A stretch of DNA of 64,000 nt. Origin: Aeromonas eucrenophila. GTDB taxonomy: Bacteria > Pseudomonadota > Gammaproteobacteria > Enterobacterales > Aeromonadaceae. The position numbers were made by a program, and so were the translations under genes. The notes below the pieces were generated by a model, which did not search any database, was not told the origin of the DNA, and saw nothing but the letters and a program-made list of their open reading frames with translations. Positions 1 to 8,987 of this stretch are shown here, in pieces. The stretch lies in the NCBI RefSeq assembly GCF_000819865.1, contig NZ_CDDF01000014.1, positions 327,007 to 391,006 on the forward strand, written 5' to 3'. Numbering within the stretch: position 1 is the stretch's first letter; every line of letters starts with the position of its first letter.

Positions 1-1190
1 GCATCTCGTTGGGCCCCTCCTGCCGCGTTATTTCGCGAGCGTTGTTCCAGGTTAGCCAGCTCAGCACGCTGGGGGCGCGCCGCCGTGATGGGGCTGTTGG
101 CTTGGCGCATGTAGTTATTGGGGCCGCGCTCAAACTTGTTGAAGTAATCGTTCCCCTTGGCGTTGATATAAATATTGTTGTTAGAGCCCCGCTGATAGTT
201 GACCGGACGGTTGTACCCGTTGGTGGGGCGGAAACCATTGCCATAGTTGGGGTTATAACGATAAGGAGCGTAACCGCTGGGATAACCTGATCCCCACCGA
301 GGGTAGTAATAATCGCCCTCATCATCATCGTTGAAGACCTCGTTGACCAACATGCCCGCACCAAAGGCCAGCAAGCCCGTCACGACCATATCACCGCGGT
401 CGTATTCATCATCGCTGTCGTGATCGTCATGTTCCACCACTGTCGTGGTCGTTGTCGCAGGGGCGGTCGTTGTCGTGGTTTCTGTGGTCACCGGCGCGGG
501 AGCTGGCCCGGCAGCTGGCGGGCTATAGGCGGCGCTTGGGTCGTATTGCGGGACATAAACGACGTCAGGATTGGCAGGCGCAATGGTGACGATCTGCTGA
601 TTGTTCTGTTCATCCTTGGCCACTTTCATCTGCTCTGAGTCTTTCAGGTTGCCCACCTCCATCGCTTGTTGGCGCAGGCGCTGAACGGCTGCCAGTACGC
701 CCGGCTCATCGGCCAGGAAGGCACTGCCGAGCTCAGTCGTCCACTCCATCTTCAAGCACATCATGTCCATGACGGTCGGGAAGTGCATCAGCGACATGGT
801 TGGCGGCGTAAAGCCCAGCGGCGCAATGGCGGCGGTCAGCTCTTTCCCCTTGAGGTTGGGGTGGGCGACCAGCCAGTTGCCGGCATCGAGCACCTCTTGC
901 GGATTGGTGGCGCTGGGCAACACCTGAGCCAATACCGCATCCGGGTAAAGCGCTACGGGTGCAAGCAGGGTTTCGAGAGCCTCCGGGGTATATTTCGAGG
1001 CTGGTGCGTTAACGGGCTGCGCTTGCGGTGCGACCGCAGGGCTGGCAGCGCTGGTTGTGCTGGCAGCAGAGGCCACGCTGGGCTGAACATTTTGCGTGAC
1101 GGCAGGCGGCTCCTCTCTGCAGGCAGCCAATACCGTGCTGAGGGCGATCACGGCCGCCAACACGCTACGGCGAAATATGGGTTGCTTCAT
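1..1190 (-). CDS. DUF3300 family lipoprotein (partial, runs off the window)
   Basis: The reading frame is open from the ATG at 1190 to the window edge, giving at least 396 codons. The N-terminus is a lipoprotein signal (MKQPIFRRS, hydrophobic stretch, lipobox LAAC with Cys24), so the product should be lipidated and exported. Residues around 55-180 carry the DUF3300 pattern: a KYTPEALETLLAPVALYPD-like block followed by a segment on motif-rich Trp/Leu repeats and VVYVPQYDP. After that comes a Thr/Pro/Ala stretch, an Asp/Glu-rich stretch, and an Asn/Tyr/Arg/Gly-rich low-complexity tail. The RBS AAGGAAG lies 7 bases before the start. DUF3300 has no established function; an envelope role is inferred from the signal. 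Confidence 0.85.
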   Translation of the reverse strand, partial: MKQPIFRRSVLAAVIALSTVLAACREEPPAVTQNVQPSVASAASTTSAASPAVAPQAQPVNAPASKYTPEALETLLAPVALYPDAVLAQVLPSATNPQEVLDAGNWLVAHPNLKGKELTAAIAPLGFTPPTMSLMHFPTVMDMMCLKMEWTTELGSAFLADEPGVLAAVQRLRQQAMEVGNLKDSEQMKVAKDEQNNQQIVTIAPANPDVVYVPQYDPSAAYSPPAAGPAPAPVTTETTTTTAPATTTTTVVEHDDHDSDDEYDRGDMVVTGLLAFGAGMLVNEVFNDDDEGDYYYPRWGSGYPSGYAPYRYNPNYGNGFRPTNGYNRPVNYQRGSNNNIYINAKGNDYFNKFERGPNNYMRQANSPITAARPQRAELANLEQRSRNNAAGGAQRD

Positions 1191-1695
1191 GATCTTGCTT
1201 CCTTCTGCTGGAGTGGCTGATGCACCTCTTGCCCGATGATTTCCACACATGTTGTATCTCATCGCATTCAATGCGGGCGTTTCATACCGAAAACATAAAC
1301 CACGAATCGAGATCACACCCAAAACCGGCTGGAAAGGCGTAAAAAATGTGTTTGCTTCTGCCTCAAGCTACGTCTGAGCACAGTAACCTGACCAAATCAG
1401 ATGGTAGATCCGAGAAGTGAAGGGCGATGGGATATGACCGTTGGGGGTGAGCGAGATGCAATCAACTCACTTGGCGATGGAGAAGATCGACGGGCAGCAC
1501 AGTTGGACGCCGATGCAGCGCAAATGACTGGATAGACTGGTCAAGTCACTGCCGTATGAGGCGATCGTGGATCGTCACTTCGTTCACAAGCGCTTCGGCG
1601 GCGACGGCGGTGCCAAGCGTCTCGATACTCTGCTCGATAGTCATTTCGAGCCGTGGGGGGTAATAACAAGACCGGCGGGTTGCGCGAACGGCGCC
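1191..1695. other. Intergenic region holding the hsdR remnant
   Basis: This is a 505-base stretch without an intact gene. Bases 1191-1440 are upstream of the leftward DUF3300 gene and should hold its promoter; I see no strong consensus match. Bases 1441-1665 hold the degraded hsdR tail. The last 30 bases are the downstream flank of ytjB. No terminal repeats or insertion sequence ends are visible. Confidence 0.6.
1441..1665 (+). pseudogene. hsdR: Vestige of a type I restriction enzyme R subunit (HsdR) C-terminus
   Basis: One frame reads as the extreme C-terminus of HsdR: HSWTPMQRK, an in-frame TGA (1525-1527), then LDRLVKSLPYEAIVDRHF and a FGGDGGAKRLDTLLDSHFE stretch. These match the WTP-QRKWL...VVDR-FVN-F--DGGAKRLDK-L pattern I remember for HsdR C-termini. 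The TGA sits exactly where the family has Trp, so it looks like a W-to-stop mutation. There is no start, helicase or nuclease domain, and no hsdM or hsdS nearby, so only about 75 codons remain. It lies between the DUF3300 gene and ytjB and is presumably left from a deleted restriction island. Family assignment is from memory of the motif, not from a search. Confidence 0.6.
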
Positions 1696-2334
1696 TTATT
1701 CGATGCCGGGGGGAGGGGCGTTGTCGTCGACCGCTGGTGTCTGAGGCGCCCGCTTCTTGTGCTTGCGCACCCGCATGTAGTTGCGGCGCACGCCGTAGGA
1801 GATGAGCAAGCCGGCCAGCAGCATCACCAGCAGCATCAATCGCTGCTTCTCCTGAGTCACCTTGAGATGGATGTCCTGCTTTGCCAGCAGTTGTTGCTCT
1901 TCCAGGGTGATGCGCAGGTAGCCGAGTGTCAGGTTGCCATCCAGCACCTCTTGCACGAACTGGATGCGGCCCTTGCCCTGTTCCGGTGGGGACTTGTTGT
2001 CGGCCCCGATGGGCAACAGGCTCTCCAGCGGCACGGCCTGATCCGACTGGGCGAGGGGGATGCCACGGGCGTCGTAGAGGGTGACATCGAGGATCTCGGG
2101 CTCGGCGGCCAGATCCTGAGCCAGCCGCTCCAGCTCGCTCTCCTTGTCCTCCTTGATCCAGCGCTTCATGTCGCGGGCAGCGTAGGCGACCAGCGCCTGG
2201 GCCCTATCGCGCGCCTCGTTGTGCAGCGCCGCCTGGCTCGCCCCCTGCATATGCACAAGCACCCCCAGCACCCAGAGACCGAGCAGGATCCCGGCAGCCA
2301 GGCTGACAACACGTTTGATGGGGAGGTGACGCAC
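1696..2334 (-). CDS. ytjB: YtjB/Smp (AhpA) family membrane protein
   Basis: This 212-residue protein has two membrane segments, about residues 8-28 and 166-182, enclosing a periplasm-sized charged domain of roughly 135 residues. A basic, Pro-rich tail follows. The layout, the length (E. coli YtjB is close to 214 residues) and the divergent position next to serB all match the YtjB/Smp family. I chose the GTG start at 2334, because AAGAGG lies 9 bases upstream and the homologous region begins there; the frame stays open further upstream without a better start. The precise role is unknown; the family has been linked to virulence or envelope functions in older literature. Transcribed away from serB. 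Confidence 0.8.
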   Translation of the reverse strand: MRHLPIKRVVSLAAGILLGLWVLGVLVHMQGASQAALHNEARDRAQALVAYAARDMKRWIKEDKESELERLAQDLAAEPEILDVTLYDARGIPLAQSDQAVPLESLLPIGADNKSPPEQGKGRIQFVQEVLDGNLTLGYLRITLEEQQLLAKQDIHLKVTQEKQRLMLLVMLLAGLLISYGVRRNYMRVRKHKKRAPQTPAVDDNAPPPGIE

Positions 2335-2536
2335 AGCACTGAACCTCTTGCGGTGAAGGTATGACGATGGCGGGATCCTGATGCCTGCCCGACCAATGAG
2401 CGGTACTTGGCTCAGGGCTCCCTGCGTTGGGCGACGAGTCGCAGGCGGGATCTTGGCGCTTGCCTGTACAAAAAGCAATACGCTACTCTGGGCCGGCACG
2501 ATGAACCCCATGATCTCCAAGGAAGGCGTCCCCCTT

Positions 2537-3547
2537 ATGTTGTTGTCCCAACTTTCCCCCTCCCTGCCCGACTGGCCCAAGGCCCTGTGTGGCGCACCCT
2601 GCTGGCAGCTCACCGCGCAGGCCTTGCTACCCACCGCCGAGTCTCATGATGAGGCCTGGCTGGTCCTGTTTGGCAAGATGCTCGGCGCCCGGCATCTGAG
2701 CCGGCTGGCGGCCCTGCTGGAGAGCGAGGGAGTCGAGGCTAGCCTCTATCCCGTGGGAGCGCAGGCCGGCATCCCTCTGCTGCTGCTCGGTACGAACCGC
2801 TTCTCCCCTGAGCTGGTGCAGGCGCTCAAGGGGCAGGAGTGGGACATCGACGTCTGTCATCTGCCCGCCTTGCCCGGCCTGAGCGAACCCGGCCTGCTGG
2901 TGATGGACATGGACTCCACCGCCATCCGGATCGAATGCATCGATGAGATAGCCCGTCTGGCCGGGGTGGGTGAGCAGGTCGCAGCCGTGACGGCGGCGGC
3001 CATGCAGGGCAAGCTGGAGTTTGCCGACAGCCTGCGCAGCCGGGTCGCCCTGCTGGAAGGGGCGCCGGTCACCATCCTTGACGAGGTGGCGGCCAACATG
3101 CCCTGGATGCCGGGTCTGCAACTGATGGTCGATACCCTCAAGCGAGCGGGCTGGAAGGTGGCGATCGCCTCCGGTGGCTTCACCCGCTTCGCCGGCGAGT
3201 TGCAGCAGGCGCTGGGGCTGGATGCCATCTTCGCCAACGAGCTGGCAACCGACGGAACCCTGCTCACCGGGCAGGTGAGTGGCCCCATAGTGGATGCCAC
3301 CGTCAAGGCCGAAGTGCTGCAACGGCTGGCGACTGAGTACGGTATAGCGCCGGCCCAGACCGTCGCCGTTGGCGATGGGGCCAACGATCTCAAGATGATG
3401 GCGGTGGCCGGCCTTGGCATCGCCATTCACGCCAAGCCGCTGGTGCGAGCCCAGGCGGCCGCCACTCTCAATCATCACGATCTGGAAGGGGTGCTCTGCC
3501 TGTTGTCGGCCCGCTCTTGTCGCGATCGCCTTTGGAATAACGGCTGA
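2537..3547 (+). CDS. serB: Phosphoserine phosphatase SerB
   Basis: SerB catalyses the last step of L-serine synthesis, hydrolysing O-phosphoserine to serine. The 336-residue product has the HAD-family signature: the nucleophile motif DMDST at residues 124-128 (Asp124), SGG at 212-214, and GDGAND at 279-284. A divergent N-terminal ACT-like region precedes the catalytic domain, as in the E. coli enzyme (322 residues). I chose ATG 2537 because GGAAGG lies 10 bases upstream; ATGs at 2501 and 2510 are in frame but have weaker ribosome sites. It is divergent from ytjB and 28 bases upstream of the hydrolase gene, so the two may be cotranscribed. Confidence 0.95.
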   Translation: MLLSQLSPSLPDWPKALCGAPCWQLTAQALLPTAESHDEAWLVLFGKMLGARHLSRLAALLESEGVEASLYPVGAQAGIPLLLLGTNRFSPELVQALKGQEWDIDVCHLPALPGLSEPGLLVMDMDSTAIRIECIDEIARLAGVGEQVAAVTAAAMQGKLEFADSLRSRVALLEGAPVTILDEVAANMPWMPGLQLMVDTLKRAGWKVAIASGGFTRFAGELQQALGLDAIFANELATDGTLLTGQVSGPIVDATVKAEVLQRLATEYGIAPAQTVAVGDGANDLKMMAVAGLGIAIHAKPLVRAQAAATLNHHDLEGVLCLLSARSCRDRLWNNG

Positions 3548-3575
3548 AGAGGGTCAAGGAGGACCTGAAAACGAG

Positions 3576-4481
3576 ATGGAACTGTTGCAACAATCCCTGT
3601 TTATCCCCTGCGGCGAGCATCGGCTGCATGTTCGCCACATCCAGCCCAAGGTCGCTGTGCATGCCGACCCCATCCTGATGGTGCACGGTGCCATCGAGAA
3701 CGGCCGCATCTTCTACACCGAATCCGGCAAGGGGCTGGCCTGTTATCTGGCCCGCCACGGTTATCAGGTCTATGTGGCCGACTTGCGCGGCCGGGGCCTC
3801 AGCACCCCGGCCATCGCAGAGCAGGCCGGGCACGGTCAGCACGAGTTGATCACCGAGGATCTGCCCGCGCTGCAACACTGGGTCGCGGCCCGCCATGCGG
3901 GTGCTAGGGTGCACTGGATGGCTCACTCCTGGGGCGGGGTCCTCATGGCCTCGACCCTGGCCCGCTTCCCCGAACTGGCCGGCGAGATCGCGAGTCTGGT
4001 GTTCTTCGGCACCAAGCGGGGAGTTTCGGTGCAAAATCCCGAGCGCTGGCTGAAGGTGGACTTGATCTGGAATCGGCTGGCGCCCTGGTTGGCGCGCAAC
4101 AGCGGCTTCCTGGCGGCGCGCAAGCTGAAGATGGGGGCGGATGATGAGCCGCTGCGCTACCTGCAGGAGACCATTCCCTGGGTGAAATGCGGGCCTTGGC
4201 AGGATCCCCACGACGGCTTCGCCTATGGCGAGGCGGCGGATCGGGTGGCCTGGCCACCGCTCTGGATGATCTCGGCCAAGGCGGACAAGGTGTTGGGTCA
4301 CCCCATAGACGTGCGCCGTTTCAGCACCGAGATGGGCTCGGCTACCCGCCACACCCGCCTCGGGCTCGATAACGGTAACCGGCTCGACTACGACCACATC
4401 AACATGCTGACTGCCCCCCAGGCCCAGGAGGATCACTTCCCCCAGATCCTGACCTGGTTGCAGGATCCACAACCGGTCTGA
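3576..4481 (+). CDS. Alpha/beta hydrolase
   Basis: This 301-residue protein has an alpha/beta-hydrolase fold. The oxyanion-loop HG is in MVHGAIENGR (about 35-44), the nucleophile elbow is AHSWGG with Ser118, and a late His (YDHINML, near residue 270) fits the catalytic triad. There is no signal peptide, so it should be cytoplasmic. Substrate is unknown; an esterase, lipase or acyl-transfer role is possible. The start ATG is preceded by AAGGAGG 13 bases upstream, which is a long but usable spacing, and no nearer alternative exists. It follows serB closely and ends before a strong bidirectional hairpin. Confidence 0.8.
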   Translation: MELLQQSLFIPCGEHRLHVRHIQPKVAVHADPILMVHGAIENGRIFYTESGKGLACYLARHGYQVYVADLRGRGLSTPAIAEQAGHGQHELITEDLPALQHWVAARHAGARVHWMAHSWGGVLMASTLARFPELAGEIASLVFFGTKRGVSVQNPERWLKVDLIWNRLAPWLARNSGFLAARKLKMGADDEPLRYLQETIPWVKCGPWQDPHDGFAYGEAADRVAWPPLWMISAKADKVLGHPIDVRRFSTEMGSATRHTRLGLDNGNRLDYDHINMLTAPQAQEDHFPQILTWLQDPQPV

Positions 4482-4545
4482 TATCGGCTCTGGAGCCTCG
4501 CCAAGGCCGCTCGCTGAGCCATTCCCGGGCGGTCTGGGGCCAGAT

Positions 4546-4580
4546 ACGACAAGGGCGACCCACTGGGTCGCCCTTGTCGT
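4546..4580. terminator. Bidirectional terminator hairpin between the hydrolase and PilZ genes
   Basis: There is a perfect 16-bp inverted repeat, ACGACAAGGGCGACCC (4546-4561) with its complement at 4565-4580 and a 3-base loop. It sits between convergent genes ending at 4481 and 4602. The T-run is poor on both sides, so the hairpin rather than the U-tract would do most of the work. Confidence 0.65.
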
Positions 4581-4601
4581 TGGCCATGCCTTCCTGCCCG
4601 C

Positions 4602-6971
4602 TCAAGCCGGGGGCGAGGTGATGCCGAGCCGGAACAGGGTGGCCTGACTGGTGTCGGTCAGCTCACCGACCCCCACCACGCTCCACAGCTCCTCCTCCAG
4701 CTTCTTGGCCTTATGAATGGCAAACTTGGCGATGTAGTCCAGCTCGTTGGCGATGAAGCTGGTATCGGGGCGGCCGGTGCGGGAGATGCCGACCAGCACC
4801 GAGTAAAACTCCCCCTGCTGCAGGGCCAGCTCGACGAAGCGGCGCTTGTCCTCCAGCGATACGAAGCTGCTGGCCAAGCGGCTGAGAAACAGAGGGGCGC
4901 CCCCCTGTGAGTGCAGGCTGGCGATATAGACCTCCTCCTCTTTGGGTTTGTCTTCCCGCTCGATGGCACGCAAGGGGTTGAGCAGCAGGGTCTTGAGCAG
5001 CCCGCCCTGGAACAGGGGATAGAGGTTCGCCTGATCCTCTTGCTCGGCGCAGGCCTGTAACAGCCGGGAGAGGCTGCGTGGCCGGGGGGCGATCCCCACC
5101 GCGGCCGGCGTCGGGGCGGCCTTGAATTTGTTGAGATACACAGGTGTGTTGAAGGTGTGATGGGTGAAGATGTTGCGCAGCGCCCTTGCCATGCCGCGGT
5201 AACGCCTGTGCTCCCGGGTGGTCTTGAGCTTGTTCTGGTTGCTCTCGATCAGCAGGCTGAAAAACTGATGACCGATGTGGCGCGCCGCGTCCCCTTCGAT
5301 GCACAGGTGCAGCACGGTGCGGCTCAGGTTGAGGCTGACCAGCCGATAGGGCAGGCGCTGCAGATCCATGCTCTTGGCGAGATCCTGCAGCCGGGGCAGG
5401 GCGACTGTGATGATCTCCCCCTTCTCTCCCACAAACGCCTCCTCCAGCTCGATCTGCATGCCATGGGCCGAGATGTCACGGGTCCAGCCGAGCCAGGCTC
5501 TCTCCTTGTGGCGGATCACGATCGCCGTCTTGTGGATGTAGCGCGCCTCCTTGCGCAGTTGCACGTAGTGCAGCGTCTCGATGTCGAAGGGGGCGGCGCT
5601 GGTGTCGTGGCCGAAACGCTGCAACTCGTTGGCATTGTGTGGCTGATTGGCATCGTAGCGAAACTCGTCGCGCTGATTGTCCAGCCCGATCTCCTGCAGC
5701 AGGCCGACATGGCCTATCTGCTGGAGCCGCTCGCGCATCAGCATGTCCTGCAACTGATGGGACTCCGACTGGCTGTCGAGATCCGCCTCGTGCAGAGAAC
5801 AGGCCTCTAGGCTGAACTTGTAGATCCGCCAGCTGGGACGGCGCGCGCCGACCTGGAAGAACAGCGAAGTCAGGCCGCTCTGCTGCAACTCCTCCCGGGT
5901 GGCGGAGAAGAAGTAGAGGTGGCTGCGCACCGAGTGGGTGAAGCTGTAGATCAGGGTCTCGCGCAGTGCTCCTCTGGCTGGGATAAGTGCCCGCATCCGT
6001 GCCGCCGGGAAGAGGCTGGCGAGCATGTCGCGGTTCTTGGCATCCCGCCAGTACTCGAGCACGTGCTGGTTGTTCTCGGTGCGCAGAGCCATCTCCAGAG
6101 CGGGGCTGTCGCCCTTGCCAAAGAACAGCGGCATGCCGGTCATGCGGGGCAGGTAGAACTGCTCGTAACCCTTGACGATGGCCGCCGACAGCAGGTAATC
6201 GACGCTGACCCGGTAACGGTTGCGGTTGTGCTCGATGAACTCGCGCAGGAAGTGGTCGAAGGCGGGGTGCTCGCCGCTCTTCACCAGCCGCAGCCAGAAC
6301 TTACCCTCCTTCTGCTCTTCCCCCAGGATCTGGTAGCTGATGGGGGAGCGCAGTATGGGGTTGGCATGTTCCCGCTCCAGGCCGGTGAAGAGCACGTCGA
6401 CCTGCTCGCCGGTCTGGTAGTCGGGCAGATAGGGGACAGAGACCCGGATCCCGCCGAGGGAGATGTCCGAGCTCTTGGCAAACAGCTTCTCGCCATTTAG
6501 CAGCTTGAGCACCATGGCGGAGCTGAAGTGCATCCGCTCCTCTTGTCGGCCGTAGTGGCTGGCGAAGGGAATGGCCTGAACGTCGAAGAGGCGAAAGGGG
6601 CTGGCTGGCAGGGAGAGGCTCTCCCCCCGGCCCTGATTGAGTTTGTACCAGGCCTGCAGCGCCTCGTAGACCCCTAGCGTGTAGCTGTCCCGGTAGAGGT
6701 AGCACTGGGATTGAAACTGCTCGACCGCCTCGGCGGGCATGAAATGGGTGACGCCTTCAAACTCGTGCACCAGACAGAGATCGCTCAGCTCGTTGCGCAT
6801 GTCGATCACCCGCCGGCAGGGGGCGCATTTGCGCTTGATCTCCATCTTGAGCAGGAAGCGGCTGTTGGCATTCTCGTTCTGGGTCAGGCGGTTGAAGATC
6901 TCGTCGAAATCCTTTTCTCTGAGCAGGGGGACAAGCTGTTCTATCAGATGTAGCGGTTGTTCTGAATCCAT
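4602..6971 (-). CDS. Large protein with two PilZ c-di-GMP binding domains (PlzC-like)
   Basis: The 789-residue product carries two PilZ modules, each with both parts of the c-di-GMP binding signature. The first has RQEER (142-146) and DISLGG (169-174); the second has RKEAR (473-477) and DISAHG (499-504). It has no membrane segments or signal peptide, so it should be a cytosolic c-di-GMP effector. The remaining regions (1-130, 260-460, 570-789) are not recognisable domains to me. The serB/PilZ/radA order is what I recall for the V. cholerae PlzC locus. ATG 6971 has CAGGAA 6 bases upstream. It is divergent from radA; the target process (motility, adhesion or biofilm) is inferred only from the family. 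Confidence 0.85.
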   Translation of the reverse strand: MDSEQPLHLIEQLVPLLREKDFDEIFNRLTQNENANSRFLLKMEIKRKCAPCRRVIDMRNELSDLCLVHEFEGVTHFMPAEAVEQFQSQCYLYRDSYTLGVYEALQAWYKLNQGRGESLSLPASPFRLFDVQAIPFASHYGRQEERMHFSSAMVLKLLNGEKLFAKSSDISLGGIRVSVPYLPDYQTGEQVDVLFTGLEREHANPILRSPISYQILGEEQKEGKFWLRLVKSGEHPAFDHFLREFIEHNRNRYRVSVDYLLSAAIVKGYEQFYLPRMTGMPLFFGKGDSPALEMALRTENNQHVLEYWRDAKNRDMLASLFPAARMRALIPARGALRETLIYSFTHSVRSHLYFFSATREELQQSGLTSLFFQVGARRPSWRIYKFSLEACSLHEADLDSQSESHQLQDMLMRERLQQIGHVGLLQEIGLDNQRDEFRYDANQPHNANELQRFGHDTSAAPFDIETLHYVQLRKEARYIHKTAIVIRHKERAWLGWTRDISAHGMQIELEEAFVGEKGEIITVALPRLQDLAKSMDLQRLPYRLVSLNLSRTVLHLCIEGDAARHIGHQFFSLLIESNQNKLKTTREHRRYRGMARALRNIFTHHTFNTPVYLNKFKAAPTPAAVGIAPRPRSLSRLLQACAEQEDQANLYPLFQGGLLKTLLLNPLRAIEREDKPKEEEVYIASLHSQGGAPLFLSRLASSFVSLEDKRRFVELALQQGEFYSVLVGISRTGRPDTSFIANELDYIAKFAIHKAKKLEEELWSVVGVGELTDTSQATLFRLGITSPPA

Positions 6972-7071
6972 GTATTCCTGCCGCGGAAAGTCACTTTTCC
7001 GATTCTGGGTTTGATCTGTCGGTCGCAAACCAGTATATCAAGCAGGAAATCATCCTGTCCCCGAGTTATCC

Positions 7072-8436
7072 ATGGCCAAAAACAAAACCGCCTATGTTTG
7101 TACCGAATGTGGAGCCGACTTCACCCGCTGGCAAGGTCAGTGCGGCGAGTGCAAGGAGTGGAACACCATCACCGAGGTCCGGCTCGGAGTCACCACCCCA
7201 GGCAAGAGCGCCCGTTACACCGGCTATGCCGGTGCCATCGGCAGCCAGGTCCAGACCCTGGCGGAGGTCGCCACCACCGAGATCCCCCGTTTCGGCTCGG
7301 GCTTCAAGGAGCTGGATCGGGTGCTCGGCGGCGGTGTGGTGCCGGGCTCGGCCATCCTGATTGGCGGCAACCCAGGGGCGGGCAAATCGACCCTGCTGCT
7401 GCAGACCATGTGCGGCCTGGCACAGCGGATGAAGACCCTCTATGTGACCGGGGAAGAGTCCCTGCAGCAGGTGGCGATGCGGGCCAACCGGCTCGGATTG
7501 CCCACCGACAAGCTGCGAATGTTGTCCGAGACCAGCGTCGAGCAGATCTGCATCATCGCCCAGCAGGAGCAGCCGCAGATCATGGTCATCGACTCCATCC
7601 AGGTGATGCACGTGGCGGATGTGCAGTCATCCCCCGGCTCCGTCTCCCAGGTGCGGGAATCGGCGGCCCTGCTCACGCGCTACGCCAAGCAGAACCACGT
7701 CGCCATCTTCATGGTGGGCCACGTCACCAAGGACGGCACCCTGGCCGGCCCCAAGGTTCTGGAGCACTGTGTCGACTGCTCCGTGCTGCTGGACGGCGCC
7801 CATGATTCGCGTTTTCGCACCCTGCGCTCCCACAAGAACCGTTTCGGTGCGGTCAATGAACTCGGCGTCTTCGCCATGACCGGGCAGGGCATGAAGGAGG
7901 TGAGCAATCCCTCCGCCATCTTCCTGAGCCGGGGCGAGGAGCAGGCGCCGGGCTCCATCGTCATGGTGATCTGGGAAGGGACAAGACCGCTGCTGGTGGA
8001 GTTGCAGGCGCTGGTGGACTACTCCCAGGTCTCCAACCCGCGACGGGTGGCGGTGGGGATGGATCACAACCGTCTCGCCATGCTGCTGGCGGTGCTGCAC
8101 CGTCACGGTGGCCTGCAGATGGCGGATCAGGACGTCTTCATCAACGTGGTGGGCGGGGTCAAGGTCGAGGAGACCAGCGCGGATCTCGCGCTGCTGCTGG
8201 CCATGGTCTCCAGCTTCCGGGATCAGGCCCTGCCCAAGGATCTGGTGGTGTTCGGCGAGGTGGGGCTGTCCGGGGAGATCCGGCCCGTGCCCTCCGGCCA
8301 GGAGCGCTTGCAGGAGGCGGCCAAGCACGGCTTCCGCCGCGCCATCGTCCCTTATGCCAACGCCCCCAAGCATCCCATCGAAGGGATGGAGGTGGTGCCG
8401 GTGAAGAAGCTGGCCGATGCCCTCGAGGCCTTGTAG
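7072..8436 (+). CDS. radA: DNA repair protein RadA
   Basis: RadA is a RecA-like ATPase that promotes branch migration during recombination repair. The 454-residue protein has the full architecture: an N-terminal four-Cys zinc finger (Cys10, 13, 24, 27), Walker A GGNPGAGKS at 98-106, Walker B MVIDS around 171-175, and the RadA-specific KNRFG motif at 255-259. A C-terminal Lon-protease-like domain starts around residue 290. It is transcribed divergently from the double-PilZ gene with a 100-base gap and ends just before a strong terminator. Confidence 0.97.
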   Translation: MAKNKTAYVCTECGADFTRWQGQCGECKEWNTITEVRLGVTTPGKSARYTGYAGAIGSQVQTLAEVATTEIPRFGSGFKELDRVLGGGVVPGSAILIGGNPGAGKSTLLLQTMCGLAQRMKTLYVTGEESLQQVAMRANRLGLPTDKLRMLSETSVEQICIIAQQEQPQIMVIDSIQVMHVADVQSSPGSVSQVRESAALLTRYAKQNHVAIFMVGHVTKDGTLAGPKVLEHCVDCSVLLDGAHDSRFRTLRSHKNRFGAVNELGVFAMTGQGMKEVSNPSAIFLSRGEEQAPGSIVMVIWEGTRPLLVELQALVDYSQVSNPRRVAVGMDHNRLAMLLAVLHRHGGLQMADQDVFINVVGGVKVEETSADLALLLAMVSSFRDQALPKDLVVFGEVGLSGEIRPVPSGQERLQEAAKHGFRRAIVPYANAPKHPIEGMEVVPVKKLADALEAL

Positions 8437-8458
8437 CGAAGAGCAGGTCACGGGCAAT

Positions 8459-8486
8459 AAAAAGGAGCGCATGGGCGCTCCTTTTT
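8459..8486. terminator. Terminator between radA and the small PilZ gene
   Basis: AAAAAGGAGCGC (8459-8470) pairs with GCGCTCCTTTTT (8475-8486) across a 4-base loop. It is flanked by A and T runs and so can work for both converging genes (radA and the PilZ gene that ends at 8499). Confidence 0.85.
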
Positions 8487-8498
8487 CGTTGCTGTCAT

Positions 8499-8885
8499 TC
8501 AGGCAGAGGGCGGACTGTGCTCCTTGTGCTCTTGCAGCAGCTGCTCCAGTTCACGATACAACAGCTGCTCTTCCCCGACGTTCAGCTCGATCATCCGCTT
8601 GAGGTGGCTGGCGCTGTCGATGTCGATGTGGTGACAGTAGAATCCCAGCTTCTTGCTGGCCTCATGGGTCAGCGTCACCTGCATCTTGATCTCGATGTCA
8701 CTGCCGCCGAGCACGAAGCAGATCTCGTACTCCTTGTCGTCGCTGCCTGACCAATCCTCGGGTCTGAGCAACAGGGCACCCTGCAGGGAGACATCGACCA
8801 GCTGGGTCCGCCACTGACGTGTCCCCTGGATCAGCTTGGCGGCAGTCAGATAGAAGATCCTGGTAAAGTGGCGTCGCTCGGCCAT
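8499..8885 (-). CDS. Single-domain PilZ protein
   Basis: This 128-residue protein is essentially one PilZ domain. It shows the N-terminal RRHFTR (RxxxR) and the later DVSLQG (DxSxxG) that contact c-di-GMP, followed by a Glu/Gln-rich, probably helical C-terminal tail (ELEQLLQEHKEH). ATG 8885 is chosen because GGAG is 6 bases upstream; the ATG two codons earlier has GGAG touching it. It is convergent with radA. With the large PilZ protein on the other side of radA, the locus encodes two c-di-GMP receptors. Its partner or output is unknown. Confidence 0.88.
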   Translation of the reverse strand: MAERRHFTRIFYLTAAKLIQGTRQWRTQLVDVSLQGALLLRPEDWSGSDDKEYEICFVLGGSDIEIKMQVTLTHEASKKLGFYCHHIDIDSASHLKRMIELNVGEEQLLYRELEQLLQEHKEHSPPSA

Positions 8886-8987
8886 GTTCATCTCCGGTCT
8901 GCGTTCGAACGCAGTGCTAACAATTCAGGTTCCAGAGTGTAATGTAGCTTGCTCATCAGGATCTTGAACTGGCTCAGATATTGGGCA

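Noticed and set aside
1567..2364. A 265-codon plus-strand frame from the hsdR remnant through ytjB
   Set aside because: Only the first 30 or so codons match HsdR; the rest is the antisense of ytjB. It is not a gene.
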